A stretch of 64,000 nucleotides of DNA from positions 1 through 64,000 of the forward strand of contig JALDNG010002861.1 of assembly GCA_024349245.1 (NCBI GenBank). Direction: 5' to 3'. The position numbers were made by a program, and so were the translations under genes. Below the pieces are notes generated by a model. It searched no databases and had not been told where the DNA came from. It worked only from the letters and a program-made list of their open reading frames with translations. The DNA is from Neodontobutis hainanensis (lineage: Eukaryota; Chordata; Actinopteri; Gobiiformes; Odontobutidae). Shown here piece after piece: positions 1-12,984 of this stretch; the first letter of the stretch is position 1; every line of letters begins with the position of its first letter.

Positions 1-102
1 AAAAGAAAGAACAGTTTTGAGTTGTCCTTTGCATTCATCAGAGATAAAGCAGTTTTCAAGTTTGGGCAGAGCTGTAGTCAGTTAAAAACACACATAACTT
101 GA
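1..102 (+). repeat. End of the non-satellite spacer (partial copy)
   Basis: These bases match 19435-19536 almost exactly, beginning in a purine-rich stretch and ending in 'aacttgacat' where the 23-bp satellite begins. The window therefore opens inside a second copy of the spacer seen complete at 18841-19536. No coding potential is visible. The match fixes a duplication offset of 19,434 bp. Confidence 0.9.
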
Positions 103-2190
103 CATCTACAGTCTGTTCTAATGCAAGTCTACAGTCTGTACTACTGCTCATCTACAGTTTGTTTTACTGCACATCTACAGTCTGTACAACTGCACCTCTA
201 CAGTCTGTTCAAATGCCAGTTTACCGTCTGTACTATTGCTCTAATGCAGTCTGTTCTACTGCATAACTACGGTCTGTTTTACTGCACATCTACAGTCTGT
301 TCTAATGCACATCTACAGTCTGTTCTAATGCATGTCTACAGTCTGTTCTACTGCATGTTTACAGTCTGTTCTACAGCGCGTCTTCAGTCTGTTCTACTGC
401 ACGTCTTCAGTCTGCTCTATTGCAAGTCTACAGTTTGTTTTACTGCACATCTACAGTCTGTTCTAATGCACATTTACAGTCTGTTCCTATGCAAGTATAC
501 AGTCTGTACTACTGCTCAACTACAGTCTGTTCTACTGCACGTCTACAGTCCATTCTACTGCACCTCTACAGTCTGTTGTAAAGCATTTCTATTAGTGTTT
601 TCTAATACTCATATACAGTCTGTTCTAATGCTCATCTACAGTCAACTACTGCACCTCTACAGTCTGTTGTAAAGCATGTCTACAGTGTTTTCTAATACTC
701 ATATACAGTCTGTTCTAATGCTCGTCTACAGTCTGTACTACTGCACCACTACAGTCTATTCTTCTGCACATCGTCAGTCTGTTCTACTGGACGTTTACAG
801 TCTGTTCTAATGCTCGTCTACAGTCTGTTCTATTGTACGTCTACAGTCTGTTCTAATGCACATCTACAGTCTGTTCTACTGGGCGTTTACAGTCTGTTCT
901 AATGCTCGTCTACAGTCAGTTCTAATGCTCGTCTACAATGCACGTCTTCTGTCTGTTCTAATAATTGTCTACATTCTGTACTACTGCTTCTTACAGTCTA
1001 TACTACTGCACATCTACAATCTGTTCTACTGCATGTCTACAGTCTGTTCTAATAATTGTCTACAGTCTCTTCTACTGCACATCTACAGTCTGTTCTAATG
1101 CATGTCTATAGTCTGTTCAAATGTTCGTCCACAGTCTGTTCTAATGCAGTACGACCACACATCTATAGTCTGTTCTATTGCTCGAATATCGTCTGTTCTA
1201 TTACCCAATAACAGTCTTTACTACTCGACCTCTACAGTTTGTTCTACTGTTCCTCTACAGTCTGTTCTAATGCTACAGTTTGTACAACTAGACATCTACA
1301 GTCTGTTCTAAAGCATGTCTACAGTGTTTTCTAATACTCATATACAGTCTGATCTAATGCTCATCTACAGTCTGTACTACTGCACCTCTAGAATCTATTA
1401 TTCTGCACATTGACAGTCTGTTCTACTAGATGTTTACAGTCTATTCTAATGATTGTCTACAGTCTGTTCTACAGCCAATCTAGAGTCTGTACTACTGCTG
1501 CTCTGAAGACTATTCAACTGCATGTCTACAGTCTGTTCAACTGCACCTCTACAGTCTTTTCTATTGTACATCTACAGTCTGTTCTAATGAACATCTACAG
1601 TCTGTTCTAATGAAGTCGACAGTCTGTACTACTACAGTCTGTCTAGAGTCTGTACTACTGCACCTCTACAGTCTGTTCTAAAATCATGTCTACAGTCTAT
1701 TCTAATACTCACAGTCTGTTCTATTTCGTGTACAGTCTGTAGTAATGCACCTTTAAAGTCAATTCTTCTGCAGCATCATCAGTCTGTTCTACTGCAAGTC
1801 TACAGTCTGTTCTAATAATTGTCTACAGTCCGTTCTACTGCACGCCTCTACAGTCCTTTCTAATAATTGTCGACAGTCTATACTACTAGCTCTACAGTCT
1901 TTCTACTGCACATCTACAGTCTGTTCTAATGCTTGTCTACAGTTCTGAACAACTGCACTCTACAGTCTGTTCTAAAGCATGTCTAAGAGTATTTTCTAAT
2001 ACTCATATATAGTCTGTTCTAATGCTAGTCTATAGTCTGAACTACTGCACCTCTACAGTCTGTTCTAAAGCATGTCTAGAGTGTTTTCTAATATACAGTC
2101 TGTTCTAATGCGCTTACAGTCTGTACTAGTACATCTCTACAGTCTATTCTTCTGCACATTGTCAGTCTGTTCTACTGGGCGTTTACAGTC
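103..2190 (+). repeat. 23-bp satellite array, plus orientation (block 1)
   Basis: Tandem degenerate 23-bp monomers with core TCTACAGTCTGTTCTA followed by ATGCA or CTGCA and two or three variable bases. Three monomers (69 bp) translate to one 23-residue cycle, so open stretches such as 121-672 are by-products. They end where a monomer with TTCTAATG places TAA in frame after 'YSLF'. A variant with 'attagtgttttctaatactc' at about 591 recurs at 20025 and 23836. The block ends at the orientation switch near 2185-2193. No promoter, start context or non-repeat coding sequence supports a gene. Confidence 0.95.
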
Positions 2191-2193
2191 TGT
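2185..2193. other. Satellite orientation switch (plus to minus), junction 1
   Basis: The sequence ACAGTCTGT (ACAG-T-CTGT) is a perfect inverted repeat around one central base. Before it the satellite reads in plus orientation (CTACTGGGCGTTT). After it the satellite reads as the reverse complement (AGACCTGCAGTAGAACAG). The switch falls exactly inside the quasi-palindromic core present in every monomer. The same junction with matching flanks is at 25182-25190. Confidence 0.9.
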
Positions 2194-5100
2194 AGACCTG
2201 CAGTAGAACAGACCGTAGATGAGCAGTAAAACAGACTATAGATTTGCATTAGAACAGACTTTAGAAGTGCAGTAGTAGAGACTGTACACGTGTAGTAGAA
2301 CAGACTGTAGAGGTGCAGTAGAACAGACAGTAGATGACCAGTAGTACAGACTGTAGACTTACATTAGAACAGACTGTAGATGTGCATTAGAACAGACTGT
2401 AGACGTGCAGTAGAACAGACTGTAGATGAGCAGTAGTACAGACTGTAGGCTTGCTTTAGAACAGACAGTAGATGTACATTAGAACAGACTGTAGATGTGC
2501 AGTAAAACAGACTGTAGGCGTGCAGTGGACGAGACTGTAGTAGAGCAGTAGTACAGACTGTAAACTGGCATTAGAACAGACTGTAGAGGTGCAGGTGAAC
2601 AGACAGTAGATGAGCAATAGTACAGACTGTAGACTTACATTAGAACAGACTGTAGATGTGCATTAGAACAGACTGTAGACGTGCAGTAGAACAGACTGTA
2701 GATGAGCAGTAGTACAGACTGTAGGCTTGCTTTAGAACAGACAGTAGATGTACATTAGAACAGACTGTAGATGTGCAGTAAAACAGACTGTAGACGTGCA
2801 GTGGACGAGACTGTAGTAGAGCAGTAGTACAGACTGTAAACTGGCATTAGAACAGACTGTAGAGGTGCAGGTGAACAGACAGTATACGTGCAGTTGAGCA
2901 GACTTCAGAGCAGCAGTAGTACAGACTCTAGATTGGCTTTAGAACTGACTATAGACGAGCATTAGAACAGGCTATAAACGTCCAGTAGAACAGACTCTAT
3001 ATAAGTATTAGAAAACACTCTAGATATGCTTTATAACAAAATGTAGAGGTGCAGTAGTTCCGACTGTAGACGAACATTAGAACAGACTGTATATGAGTAT
3101 TAGAAAACACTCTAAACATGCTTTAGAACAGACTGTAGAGGTGCAGTAATACAGACTGTAGATGAGAATTAGAAAAGACTGTAAACGTCCAGTAGAACAG
3201 ACTGACAATGTGCAGAAGAATAGACTGTAGAGATGCAGTAGTACAGACTGTAGACATGCATTAGAACAGACTGTATATGAGTATTAGATAACACTCTAGA
3301 CATGCTTTAGAACAGACTGTAGATGAGCAGTTATACAGACTGTAGACTTGCATTAGAACAGACTGTAGATGTGCAGTAGAACAGACTGTAGACGTTTATT
3401 AGAACAGACTGTAGACCTGCAAGAGAACAGACCGTAGATGAGTAGTAAAACAGACTATAGACTTGCATTAGAACAGACTGTAAAACTGACTGTAGACGAG
3501 CATTAGAACAGACTGTAAACATCCAGTAGAACAGACTGACAATGTGCAGAAGAATAGACTGTAGAAATGCAGTAGTACAGACTGTAGACGAGCATTAGAA
3601 GAGAGTGTAGATGTGCATTAGAACAGACTTTAGAATTGCAGTAGTAGAGACTGTAGATGTGTAGTAGAACAGACTGTAGACTTACATTAGAACAGACTGT
3701 AGATGTGCATTAGAACAGACTGTAGACGTGCAGTAGAACAGACTGTAGATGAGCAGTAGTACAGACTGTAGGCTTGCTTTAGAACAGACAGTAGATGTAC
3801 ATTAGAACAGACTGTAGATGTGCAGTAAAACAGACTGTAGACGTGCAGTGGACGAGACTGTAGTAGAGCAGTAGTACATACTGTAAACTGGCATTAGAAC
3901 AGACTGTAGAGGTGCAGGTGAACAGACAGTAGACGTGCAGTTGAGCAGACTTCAGAGCAGCAGTAGTACAGACTCTAGACTGGCTTTAGAACTGACTATA
4001 GACGAGCATTAGAACAGGCTATAAACGTCCAGTAGAACAGACTCTATATAAGTATTAGAAAACACTCTAGATATGCTTTATAACAAAATGGAGAGGTGCA
4101 GTAGTTCCGACTGTAGACGAACATTAGAACAGACTGTATATGAGTATTAGAAAACACTCTAAACATGCTTTAGAACAGACTGTAGAGGTGCAGTAATACA
4201 GACTGTAGATGAGAATTAGAAAAGACTGTAAACGCCCAGTAGAACAGACTGACAATGTGCAGAAGAATAGACTGTAGAGATGCAGTAGTACAGACTGTAG
4301 ACATGCATTAGAACAGACTGTATATGAGTATTAGAAAACACTCTAGACATGCTTTAGAACAGACTGTAGATGAGCAGTAATACAGACTGTAGACTTGCAT
4401 TAGAACAGACTGTAGATGTGCAGTAGAACAGACTGTAGACGTTTATTAGAACAGACTGTAGACCTGCAAGAGAACAGACCGTAGATGAGTAGTAAAACAG
4501 ACTATAGACTTGCATTAGAACAGACTGTAAAACTGACTGTAGACGAGCATTAGAACAGACTGTAAACATCCAGTAGAACAGACTGACAATGTGCAGAAGA
4601 ATAGACTGTAGAAATGCAGTAGTACGGACTGTAGACGAGCATTAGAAGAGAGTGTAGATGTGCATTAGAACAGACTTTAGAAGTGCAGTAGTAGAGACTG
4701 TAGATGTGTAGTAGAACAGACTGTAGACGTGAAGTGGATGAGACTGTAGTAGAGCAGTAGTACAGACTGTAAACTGGCATTAGAACAGACTGTAGAGGTG
4801 CAGGTGAACAGACAGTAGATGAGCAATAGTACAGACTGTAGACTTACATTAGAACAGACTGTAGATGTGCATTAGAACAGACTGTAGACGTGCAGTAGAA
4901 CAGACTGTAGATGAGCAGTAGTACAGACTGTAGGCTTGCATTAGAACAGACAGTAGATGTACATTAGAACAGACTGTAGATGTGCAGTAAAACAGACTGT
5001 AGACGTGCAGTGGACGAGACTGTAGTAGAGCAGTTGAACAGACTGTAAACTGGCATTAGAACAGACTGTAGAGGTGCAGGTGAACAGACAGTAGACGTGC

Positions 5101-8100
5101 AGTTAAGCAGACTTCAGAGCAGCAGTAGTACAGACTCTAGATTGGCTTTAGAACTGACTATAGACGAGCATTAGAACAGGCTATAAACGTCCAGTAGAAC
5201 AGACTCTATATAAGTATTAGAAAACACTCTAGATATGCTTTATAACAAAATGTAGAGGTGCAGTAGTTCCGACTGTAGGCGAACATTAGAACAGACTGTA
5301 TATGAGTATTAGAAAACACTCTAAACATGCTTTAGAACAGACTGTAGAGGTGCAGTAATACAGACTGTAGATGAGAATTAGAAAAGACTGTAAACGTCCA
5401 GTAGAACAGACTGACAATGTGCAGAAGAATAGACTGTAGAGATGCAGTAGTACAGACTGTAGACAAGCATTAGAACAGACTGTATATGAGTATTAGAAAA
5501 CACTCTAGACATGCTTTAGAACAGACTGTAGAGCTGCAGTAGTTCAGACTGTAGACGAGTATTAGAACAGACTCTATATGAGTTTTAGAAAACACTCTGC
5601 ACATGCTTTAGAACATATTGTAAAAGGTGCAGTATTTCTGACTGTAGACATGCATTAGAACAGACTGTATATGAGTATTAGAAAACACTCTAGACATGCT
5701 TTAGAACAGACTGTAGATGAGCAGTAATACAGACTGTAGACTTGCATTAGAACAGACTGTAGATGTGCAGTAGAACAGACTGTAGACGTTTATTAGAACA
5801 GACTGTAGACCTGCAAAAGAACAGACCGTAGATGAGTAGTAAAACAGACTATAGACTTGCATTAGAACAGACTGTAAAACTGACTGTAGACGAGCATTAG
5901 AACAGACTGTAAACATCCAGTAGAACAGACTGTAAATGAGCAGTAGTAGAGACTGTAGACTTGTATTAGAACAGACTGTAAACGTGCAGTAGAACAGACT
6001 GTAGATGAGCAATAAAACAGACTGTACACGTGCAGTAGAACAGACTGTAGATGAGCAGTTGTACAGACTGTAGACTTTCATTGGAACATACAGTAGATGT
6101 CCATTAGAATAGACTGTAGATGTGCAGTAGAACAGACTGACGAGGTGCAGAAGAATAGACTGAAGAGTTGCAGTAGTTGAGACTTTACACGAGGATTAGA
6201 ACAGCCTGTACATGACTATTAGAAAAGACTGTAGACATGCCTTAGAAGAGACTGTAGAGGTGCAGTAGTACAGACTGTAGACGAGCATTAAAACAAACTG
6301 TAGATGTGCAGTAGACCAGACTGTAGACGTGCAGTTGAACAGACTTTAGAGCAGCAGTAGTACAGACTCTAGATAGGCTTTAGAACAGACTGTAGATGAG
6401 CTTTAGAACAGACTGTAGAGGTGCAGTTGTACAGACTGTAGACAAGCATTAAAACAGACTGTATATTAGTATTAGAAAACACTCTAGACATGCTTTAGGA
6501 CAAACTGTAGATGTGCAGTAGTACAGACTGTAGACAATTTTTAGAATAGACTGTAGACGTGCAGTAGAACAAACTGTAGACGAGCAGTAGTACAGACTGG
6601 AGAATTCCATTAGAACAGATTGTAGATGTGCATTAGAACAGACTGTAGATGTGCAAAAGAATAGACTGTAGAGGGCAGCAGTTGAGACTTTACATGAGCA
6701 TTAGAACAGACTGTACATGAGTATTAGAAAAGACTGTAGACATGTTTTAGAACAGACTGTAGAGTTCCAGTAGTACAGACTCTAGACGACCATTAGAACA
6801 AACTGTAGATGTGCAGTAGAAGAGACTGTAGAGGTGCAGCAGTACAGAAAGTTGACAATTATTAAAAGAGACTGTAGACGTGCAGTATAACAGACTCTAG
6901 ACAATTATTATCTATTAACAATAGAAAAGACTGTAGAGGTGCAGTTGAACAGACTGTAGATGTGCAGTTGAATAGACTTCAGAGCAGAAGTAGAACAGAC
7001 TCTAGATTGGCTTTGGAACAGACTGTAGACGAGCATTAGAACAAACAGTAAACAACCTGTAAAACAGACTAAGAATGTGCAGAAGAATAGACTCTAGAGG
7101 TGCAGTAGTACAGACTGTAGATGAGGATTAGAACAGACAGTATATGAGTATTAGAAAACACTGCAGATATGCTTTAGAACAGACTGTAGAGTTGCAGTAG
7201 TTCAGATTGTAGACGAGCATTAGAACAGACTGTATATGAGTATTAGAAAACACTGTAGACATGCTTTAGAACAGATTGTAGAGGTGCAGTAGTTCAGACT
7301 GGAGCATTAGAACAGACTGTAGATGTGCATTAGAACAGACTGTAGATGTTCAGTAGAACAGAATGTAGACTTGCAGTAGAACAGACTGCAGAGCAGCAGT
7401 AGTACAGACTGTAGACTGGCATTAAAACAGACTGTAGAGCTGCAGTAGAACAGACTGTAGAGGAGATGTAGAACAAACTGTAGAGGTGGAGTAGTAAAGA
7501 CTTTTATTGGGCATTTGAACAGACTGTATTCGAGCAATAGAACTGGCTATAGATGTGCAGTAGTACAGAATGCATTAGAACAGACTGTGGTCGAGTATTT
7601 GAACAGACTATAGACGTGTATTAGAACAGACTGTAGATGTCCAGTAAACCAGTCTAATGATGCTGCAGAAGAAAATAATTTAAAGGTCCGTTAGTAGAGA
7701 CTGTAGACGAGCATTAGAACAGACTGTAGATGTGCATTAGAACAGAATGTAGACATACAATAGAAAAGACGTAGAGGTGCAGTTGAACAGACTATAGACA
7801 TGCAGTTGAAAAGACTTCAGAGCAGCAGTAGAACAGACTCTAGACTGGCTTTAGAACAGACTGTAGTCGTGCAGTAGAACAGACTGTATATGAGCAGTAA
7901 AACAGACTGTAGACATGCAGTAGAACAGACTGCAGTAGAGCAGAGGTAAAGAATGTAAACTGGCATTAGAACAGACTGTTGAGGTGCAGTTAGAACAGAC
8001 TGTAGAGTGCAGTAATACAGACTGTAGACGAGCATTAGAACAGACTGTAGAAGTGCAGTAGAAGAGACTTCAGATGTGCAGTAGAACAGACTGTAGACAA

Positions 8101-11100
8101 TTATTAGAACAGACTGTAGACTTGCAGTAGAACAGACCATAAATGAGCAGTAGTACAGACTGTAGACTTGCATTAGAACAGACTGTAGATGAGCAGTAGT
8201 ACAGATTATAAACTCGCATTAGAACAGACTGTAGATGAGCAGTAGTACAGATTATAGACTTGCATTAGAACAGACTGTAGATGTGCATTAGAACAGACTG
8301 TAGATATGCAGAAAAAGAGACTGTAGAATGTGCAGGTAGAACAGACTGCAGTAGAGCAGAGGTACAGACTGTAAACTGGCATTAGAAGAGACTGTTGAGG
8401 TGCAGTTGAAAAGACTGTAGATATGCAGTTGAACAGACTGTAGATGTGCATTTAAAAGACTGTAGACGACAATACAACAGACTGTATATGAGCATTAGAA
8501 CAGACTGTAGACATCTAGTAGAAAAGACCGTAGATGTGCAGTAGTACAGAATTAAGACTAGCATTAGAACAGACTGTGGACGCAGCATAAGAACAGACTA
8601 TAGACTGTAGATGTGCATTAGAACAGACTGTAGATGTTCAGTAGAACAGAATGTAGACTTGCAGTAGAACAGACTGCAGAGCAGCAGTAGTACAGACTCT
8701 AGACTGGCATTAAAACAGACTGTAGAGCTGCAGTAGAACAGACTGTAGAGGAGATGTAGAACAAACTGTAGAGGTGGAGTAGTAAAGACTTTTATTGGGC
8801 ATTTGAACAGACTGTATTCGAGCAATAGAACAGACTATAGATGTGCAGTAGTACAGACTGCATTAGAACAGACTGTGGACGAGTATTTGAACAGACTATA
8901 GACGTGTATTAGAACAGACTGTAGATGTCCAGTAAACCAGTCTAATGATGCTGCAGAAGAAAATAATTTAAAGGTCCGTTAGTAGAGACTGTAGACGAGC
9001 ATTAGAACAGACTGTAGATGTGCATTAGAACAGAATGTAGACATACAATAGAAAAGACGTAGAGGTGCAGTTGAACAGACTATAGACATGCAGTTGAAAA
9101 GACTTCAGAGCAGCAGTAGAACAGACTCTAGACTGGCTTTAGAACAGACTGTAGTCGTGCAGTAGAACAGACTGTATATGAGCAGTAAAACAGACTGTAG
9201 ACATGCAGTAGAACAGACTGCAGTAGAGCAGAGGTAAAGAATGTAAACTGGCATTAGAACAGACTGTTGAGGTGCAGTTAAAATGACTGTAGACGTGCAG
9301 TAATACAGACTGTAGACGAGCATTAGAACAGACTGTAGAAGTGCAGTAGTACAGACTTCAAATGTGCAGTAGAACAGACTGTAGACGTTTATTAGAACAG
9401 ACTGTAGACTTGCAGTAGAACAGACCATAAATGAGCAGTAGTACAGACTGTAGACTTGCATTAGAACAGACTGTAGATGAGCAGTAGTACAGATTATAAA
9501 CTCGCATTAGAACAGACTGTAGATGAGCAGTAGTACAGATTATAGACTTGCATTAGAACAGACTGTAGATGTGCATTAGAACAGACTGTAGATATGCAGA
9601 AAAAGAGACTGTAGACGTGCGGTAGAACAGACTGCAGTAGAGCAGAGGTACAGACTGTAAACTGGCATTAGAAGAGACTGTTGAGGTGCAGTTGAAAAGA
9701 CTGTAGACGTGCAGTTGAACAGACTGTAGATGTGCATTTAAAAGACTGTAGACGTACAATACAACAGACTGTATACGAGCATTAGAACAGACTGTAGACA
9801 TCTAGTAGAAAAGACCGTAGATGTGCAGTAGTACAGAATTAAGACTAGCATTAGAACAGACTGTGGACGAGCATTAGAACAGACTATAGACTGTAGACGT
9901 TTATTAAAACAGACTGTAGACCTGCACTAGAACAGACCATAAATGAGCAGTAGTACAGACTATAGACTTGCATTAGAACAGACTGTAGATGTGCATTAGA
10001 AACAGACTTTAGAAGTGCAGTAGTAGAGACTGTAGATGTGTAGTAGAAAAGACTGTAGACGTTTATCAAAACAGACTGCAGACATGCAGTAGAACAGACT
10101 GTAGACGTGCAGTACAACAGACTGTAGGCAAGCATTAGAACAGACTGTAAACATCCAGTAGAACAGACTGACAATGTGCAGAAGAATAGACTTTAGAGGT
10201 GCAGTAGTACAGACTGTAGACGAGCATTAGAACAGACTGTATATGAGTATTAGAAAACACTGTAGACATGCTTTAGAACAGACTGTAGAAATGTAGTAGT
10301 TCAGACTGTAGACGAGCATTAGAACAGACTCTATATGAGTATTAGAAAACACTACTAGAAATGCTTTACAACAGACTGTAGAGGTGCAGTAATACAGACT
10401 GTAGACGAGCATTAAAAAGACTGTAGAAGTGCAGTAGTACAGACTGTAAATGTGCAGAACAGACTGTAGACGTTTATTAAAACAGATTGTAGACGTGGAG
10501 TAGAACAGACCGTACATGAGCAGTAGTACAACTTGTAGACTTGCATTGGAACAGACTGTAGATGTGCATTAGAACAGACTGTAGATGTGCAGTAAAACAG
10601 ACTGTAGACATGCAGTAGAACAGACTGCAGTAGAGCAATAGAACAGACTGTAAACTGGCATTAGAACAGACTGTAGAGGTGCAGTTGAACATACTGTAGA
10701 CTTGCAGTTAAACAGACTTCAGAGCAGCAGTAGTACAGACACTAGATTGGCTTTAGAAATGACTGTAGATGAGCATTAAAAAGACTGTAAACGTCCAGTA
10801 GAACAGACTGACAATGTGCAGAAGAATAGACTGTAGAGATGGAGTAGTACAGACTGTAGACGAGCATTAGAACAGACTGTATATAAGTATTACAAAACAC
10901 TCTAGACATGCTTTAGAACAGACTGTAGAGGTGCAGTAATACAGACTGTAGACGAGCATTAGAACAGACTGTAGAGGTGCAGTTGAACAGACTGTAGACT
11001 TGCAGTTGAACAGACTGTAAACATTTATTAGAAGAGATTTTAGACCTGCAGTAGAACAGACCGTAGATGAGCAGTAGTAAAGACTGTAGACTTGCATTAG

Positions 11101-12635
11101 AAGAGACTGTTTATGTGCATTAAAACAGACTTTAGAAGTGCAGTAGTAGAGACTGTAGACGTGCAGTAGAACAGACTGTAGATGAGCAGTAGTATAGACT
11201 GTAGACTTGCATTAGAACAGACTGTAGATGTGCAGTAGAACAGACTGTAGATATGCAGTAAAAAAGACTGTAGAAGTGCAATAGAACAGACTTCAGTAGA
11301 GCAGAGGTACAGACTGTAAAATGGCATTAGAACAGACTGTAGACTTGGAGTTGAACAGACTTCAGAGCAGCAGCAGTATTACAGACTCTAGTTTGGCTTT
11401 AGAACTGACTGTAGACGAGCATTAGAACAGACTGTAAACGTCCAGTAGAACAGACTGTAGATGTGCTTTAGAACAGACTGTAGACGTACAATAGAACAGA
11501 CTGTAGACGAGCATTAGAACAGATTGTAGACGTCCAGTAGAACAGTCTGTATTTGTGCAGTTTTACAGACTAAAGACCTGCATTAGAGCAGACTGTGGAC
11601 GAGCATTAGAACAGACAATAGACGTGCATAAGAACATAATGTAGTTGTGAAGTAGAACAAATTGTAGAGATGCAGTAGTACAGAATGTCGACAATTATCA
11701 CAACAGTTTATAGTAGACAAAGAGTAGAACAGACTGTGGACTTGCATTAGAACAGACTGTAGATGTGCAGTAGAACAAACTGTAGATGTGCAGTAGAACA
11801 GACTGACGATGTGCAGAAGAATAGACTGTAGAGGGCAATAGTTGAGACTTTACACGAGCATTAGAACAGACTGTACATGAGTATTAGAAAAGACTGTAGA
11901 CATGTTTTAGAACAGACTGTAGAGTTCCACTAATACAGACTCTAGACGACCATCAGAACAAACTGTAGATGTGCAGTAGAAGAGACTGTAGAGGTGCAGT
12001 AGTACAGAAAGTTGACAATTATGAAAAGAGACTGTAGACGTGCAGTAGAACAGACTCTAGACAATTATTAGAAAAGACTGTAGACATCCAGTAGAACAGA
12101 CTGTAGATGTGCATTAGAGGAAACTGTAGACGTTTATTAAAAGAGACTATAGTCGTGCAGTAGAACAGACTGTAGACGTACAATAGAACAGACTGTAGTT
12201 GTGCAGTTGAACAGATTGTAGACGTGCAGTTGAACAGACTTCATAGCAGCAGTAGTACAGACTCTAGAATGGCTTTAGAACTGATTGTAGACGAGCATTA
12301 GAACTGACTGTAGACGACCATTAGAACAGACTGTACATGTGCAGTAGAAGAGATTGTAGATGTGCAGTAGAACAGACTGTGGAGCCGCAGTAGTACATAC
12401 TCTAGACTGGCATTAGAACAGACTGTAGACTTGCAGTAGAACAGACTGACAATGCTTCAGAGGAATAGACTTTAGTGGTGCAGTAGTTCAGACTGTAGAC
12501 GAGCATTAGAACAGACTTTATATTAGTATTAGAAAACTCTCTAGACATGCTTTAGAACAGACTGTAGAGGTGCAGTAGTACAGACTGTAGATGTGCAGTA
12601 GAACAGACTGTAGACGTTCATTATAACAGACTGTA
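2191..12635 (-). repeat. 23-bp satellite array, minus orientation (block 2a)
   Basis: The same 23-bp monomer in reverse complement (AGAACAGACTGTAGA core). Higher-order copies are visible: the segment beginning AGATGAGCAG(T/A)AATACAG followed by a variant with 'GTAAAACTGACTG' recurs at 3321, 4368 and 5715. A longer block at about 7341-8170 recurs at 8629-9461 with an offset of 1288 bp, which is 56 monomers exactly. Long minus-strand reading frames (for example 7817-8173 and 9105-9461) are the repeat's 23-residue cycle. The block is interrupted by a SINE at 12636. Confidence 0.95.
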
Positions 12636-12984
12636 TAGGGCGTCAGTGGTAGAGCGGTCGTCTTTCAACCGGAAGGTAGTGTGTTCGATTCCCGCTCTCC
12701 CACAATTCATTCTGTCGTTGTGTCCTTGGGCAAGACACTTAACCCACCTTGCCTCGTATGAATGTTTAAGAATGTTCAGTGAATGTATGTGGTGATGGTC
12801 AAAGAGGCCTTAGGGTCAAAATGGCTGCCACGTCTCTGTCAGTCTGCCCTAGGGCATCTGTGGCTACAGTTGTAGTTACCATCACCAGTGTGTGACTGTG
12901 TATGAATGAATAATGGACGGCTTGTGGGCGCTTTGAGTCCCTTGGTCCCTTGGGAGAAAAGCGCAATATAAATCCAATCCATTA
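12636..12984 (+). mobile_element. tRNA-derived SINE (V-SINE-like) inserted in the satellite
   Basis: The 5' part is tRNA-like. It has an A box TGGTAGAGCGG at 12647-12657, an anticodon-loop-like CTTTCAA (would read TTC, Glu), and a B box TGTTCGATTCC at 12682-12692 that matches the consensus at 10 of 11 positions. A central region with TCCTTGGGCAAGACACTTAA and a tail with AAAGCGCAATATAAATCC are typical of fish tRNA-headed SINEs. The V-SINE assignment is from memory and is less certain. The satellite bases ACTGTA flank it on both sides (12630-12635 and 12985-12990), a likely 6-bp target-site duplication. It is a non-autonomous retroelement transcribed by RNA polymerase III and mobilised by a partner LINE. 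The small open frame at 12839-13030 on the other strand is incidental. Confidence 0.85.

Noticed and set aside
12647..12700. A functional tRNA gene at the SINE head
   Set aside because: The arms do not fold into a clean cloverleaf, no acceptor stem pairs, and the sequence continues into a SINE body and tail flanked by a target duplication.
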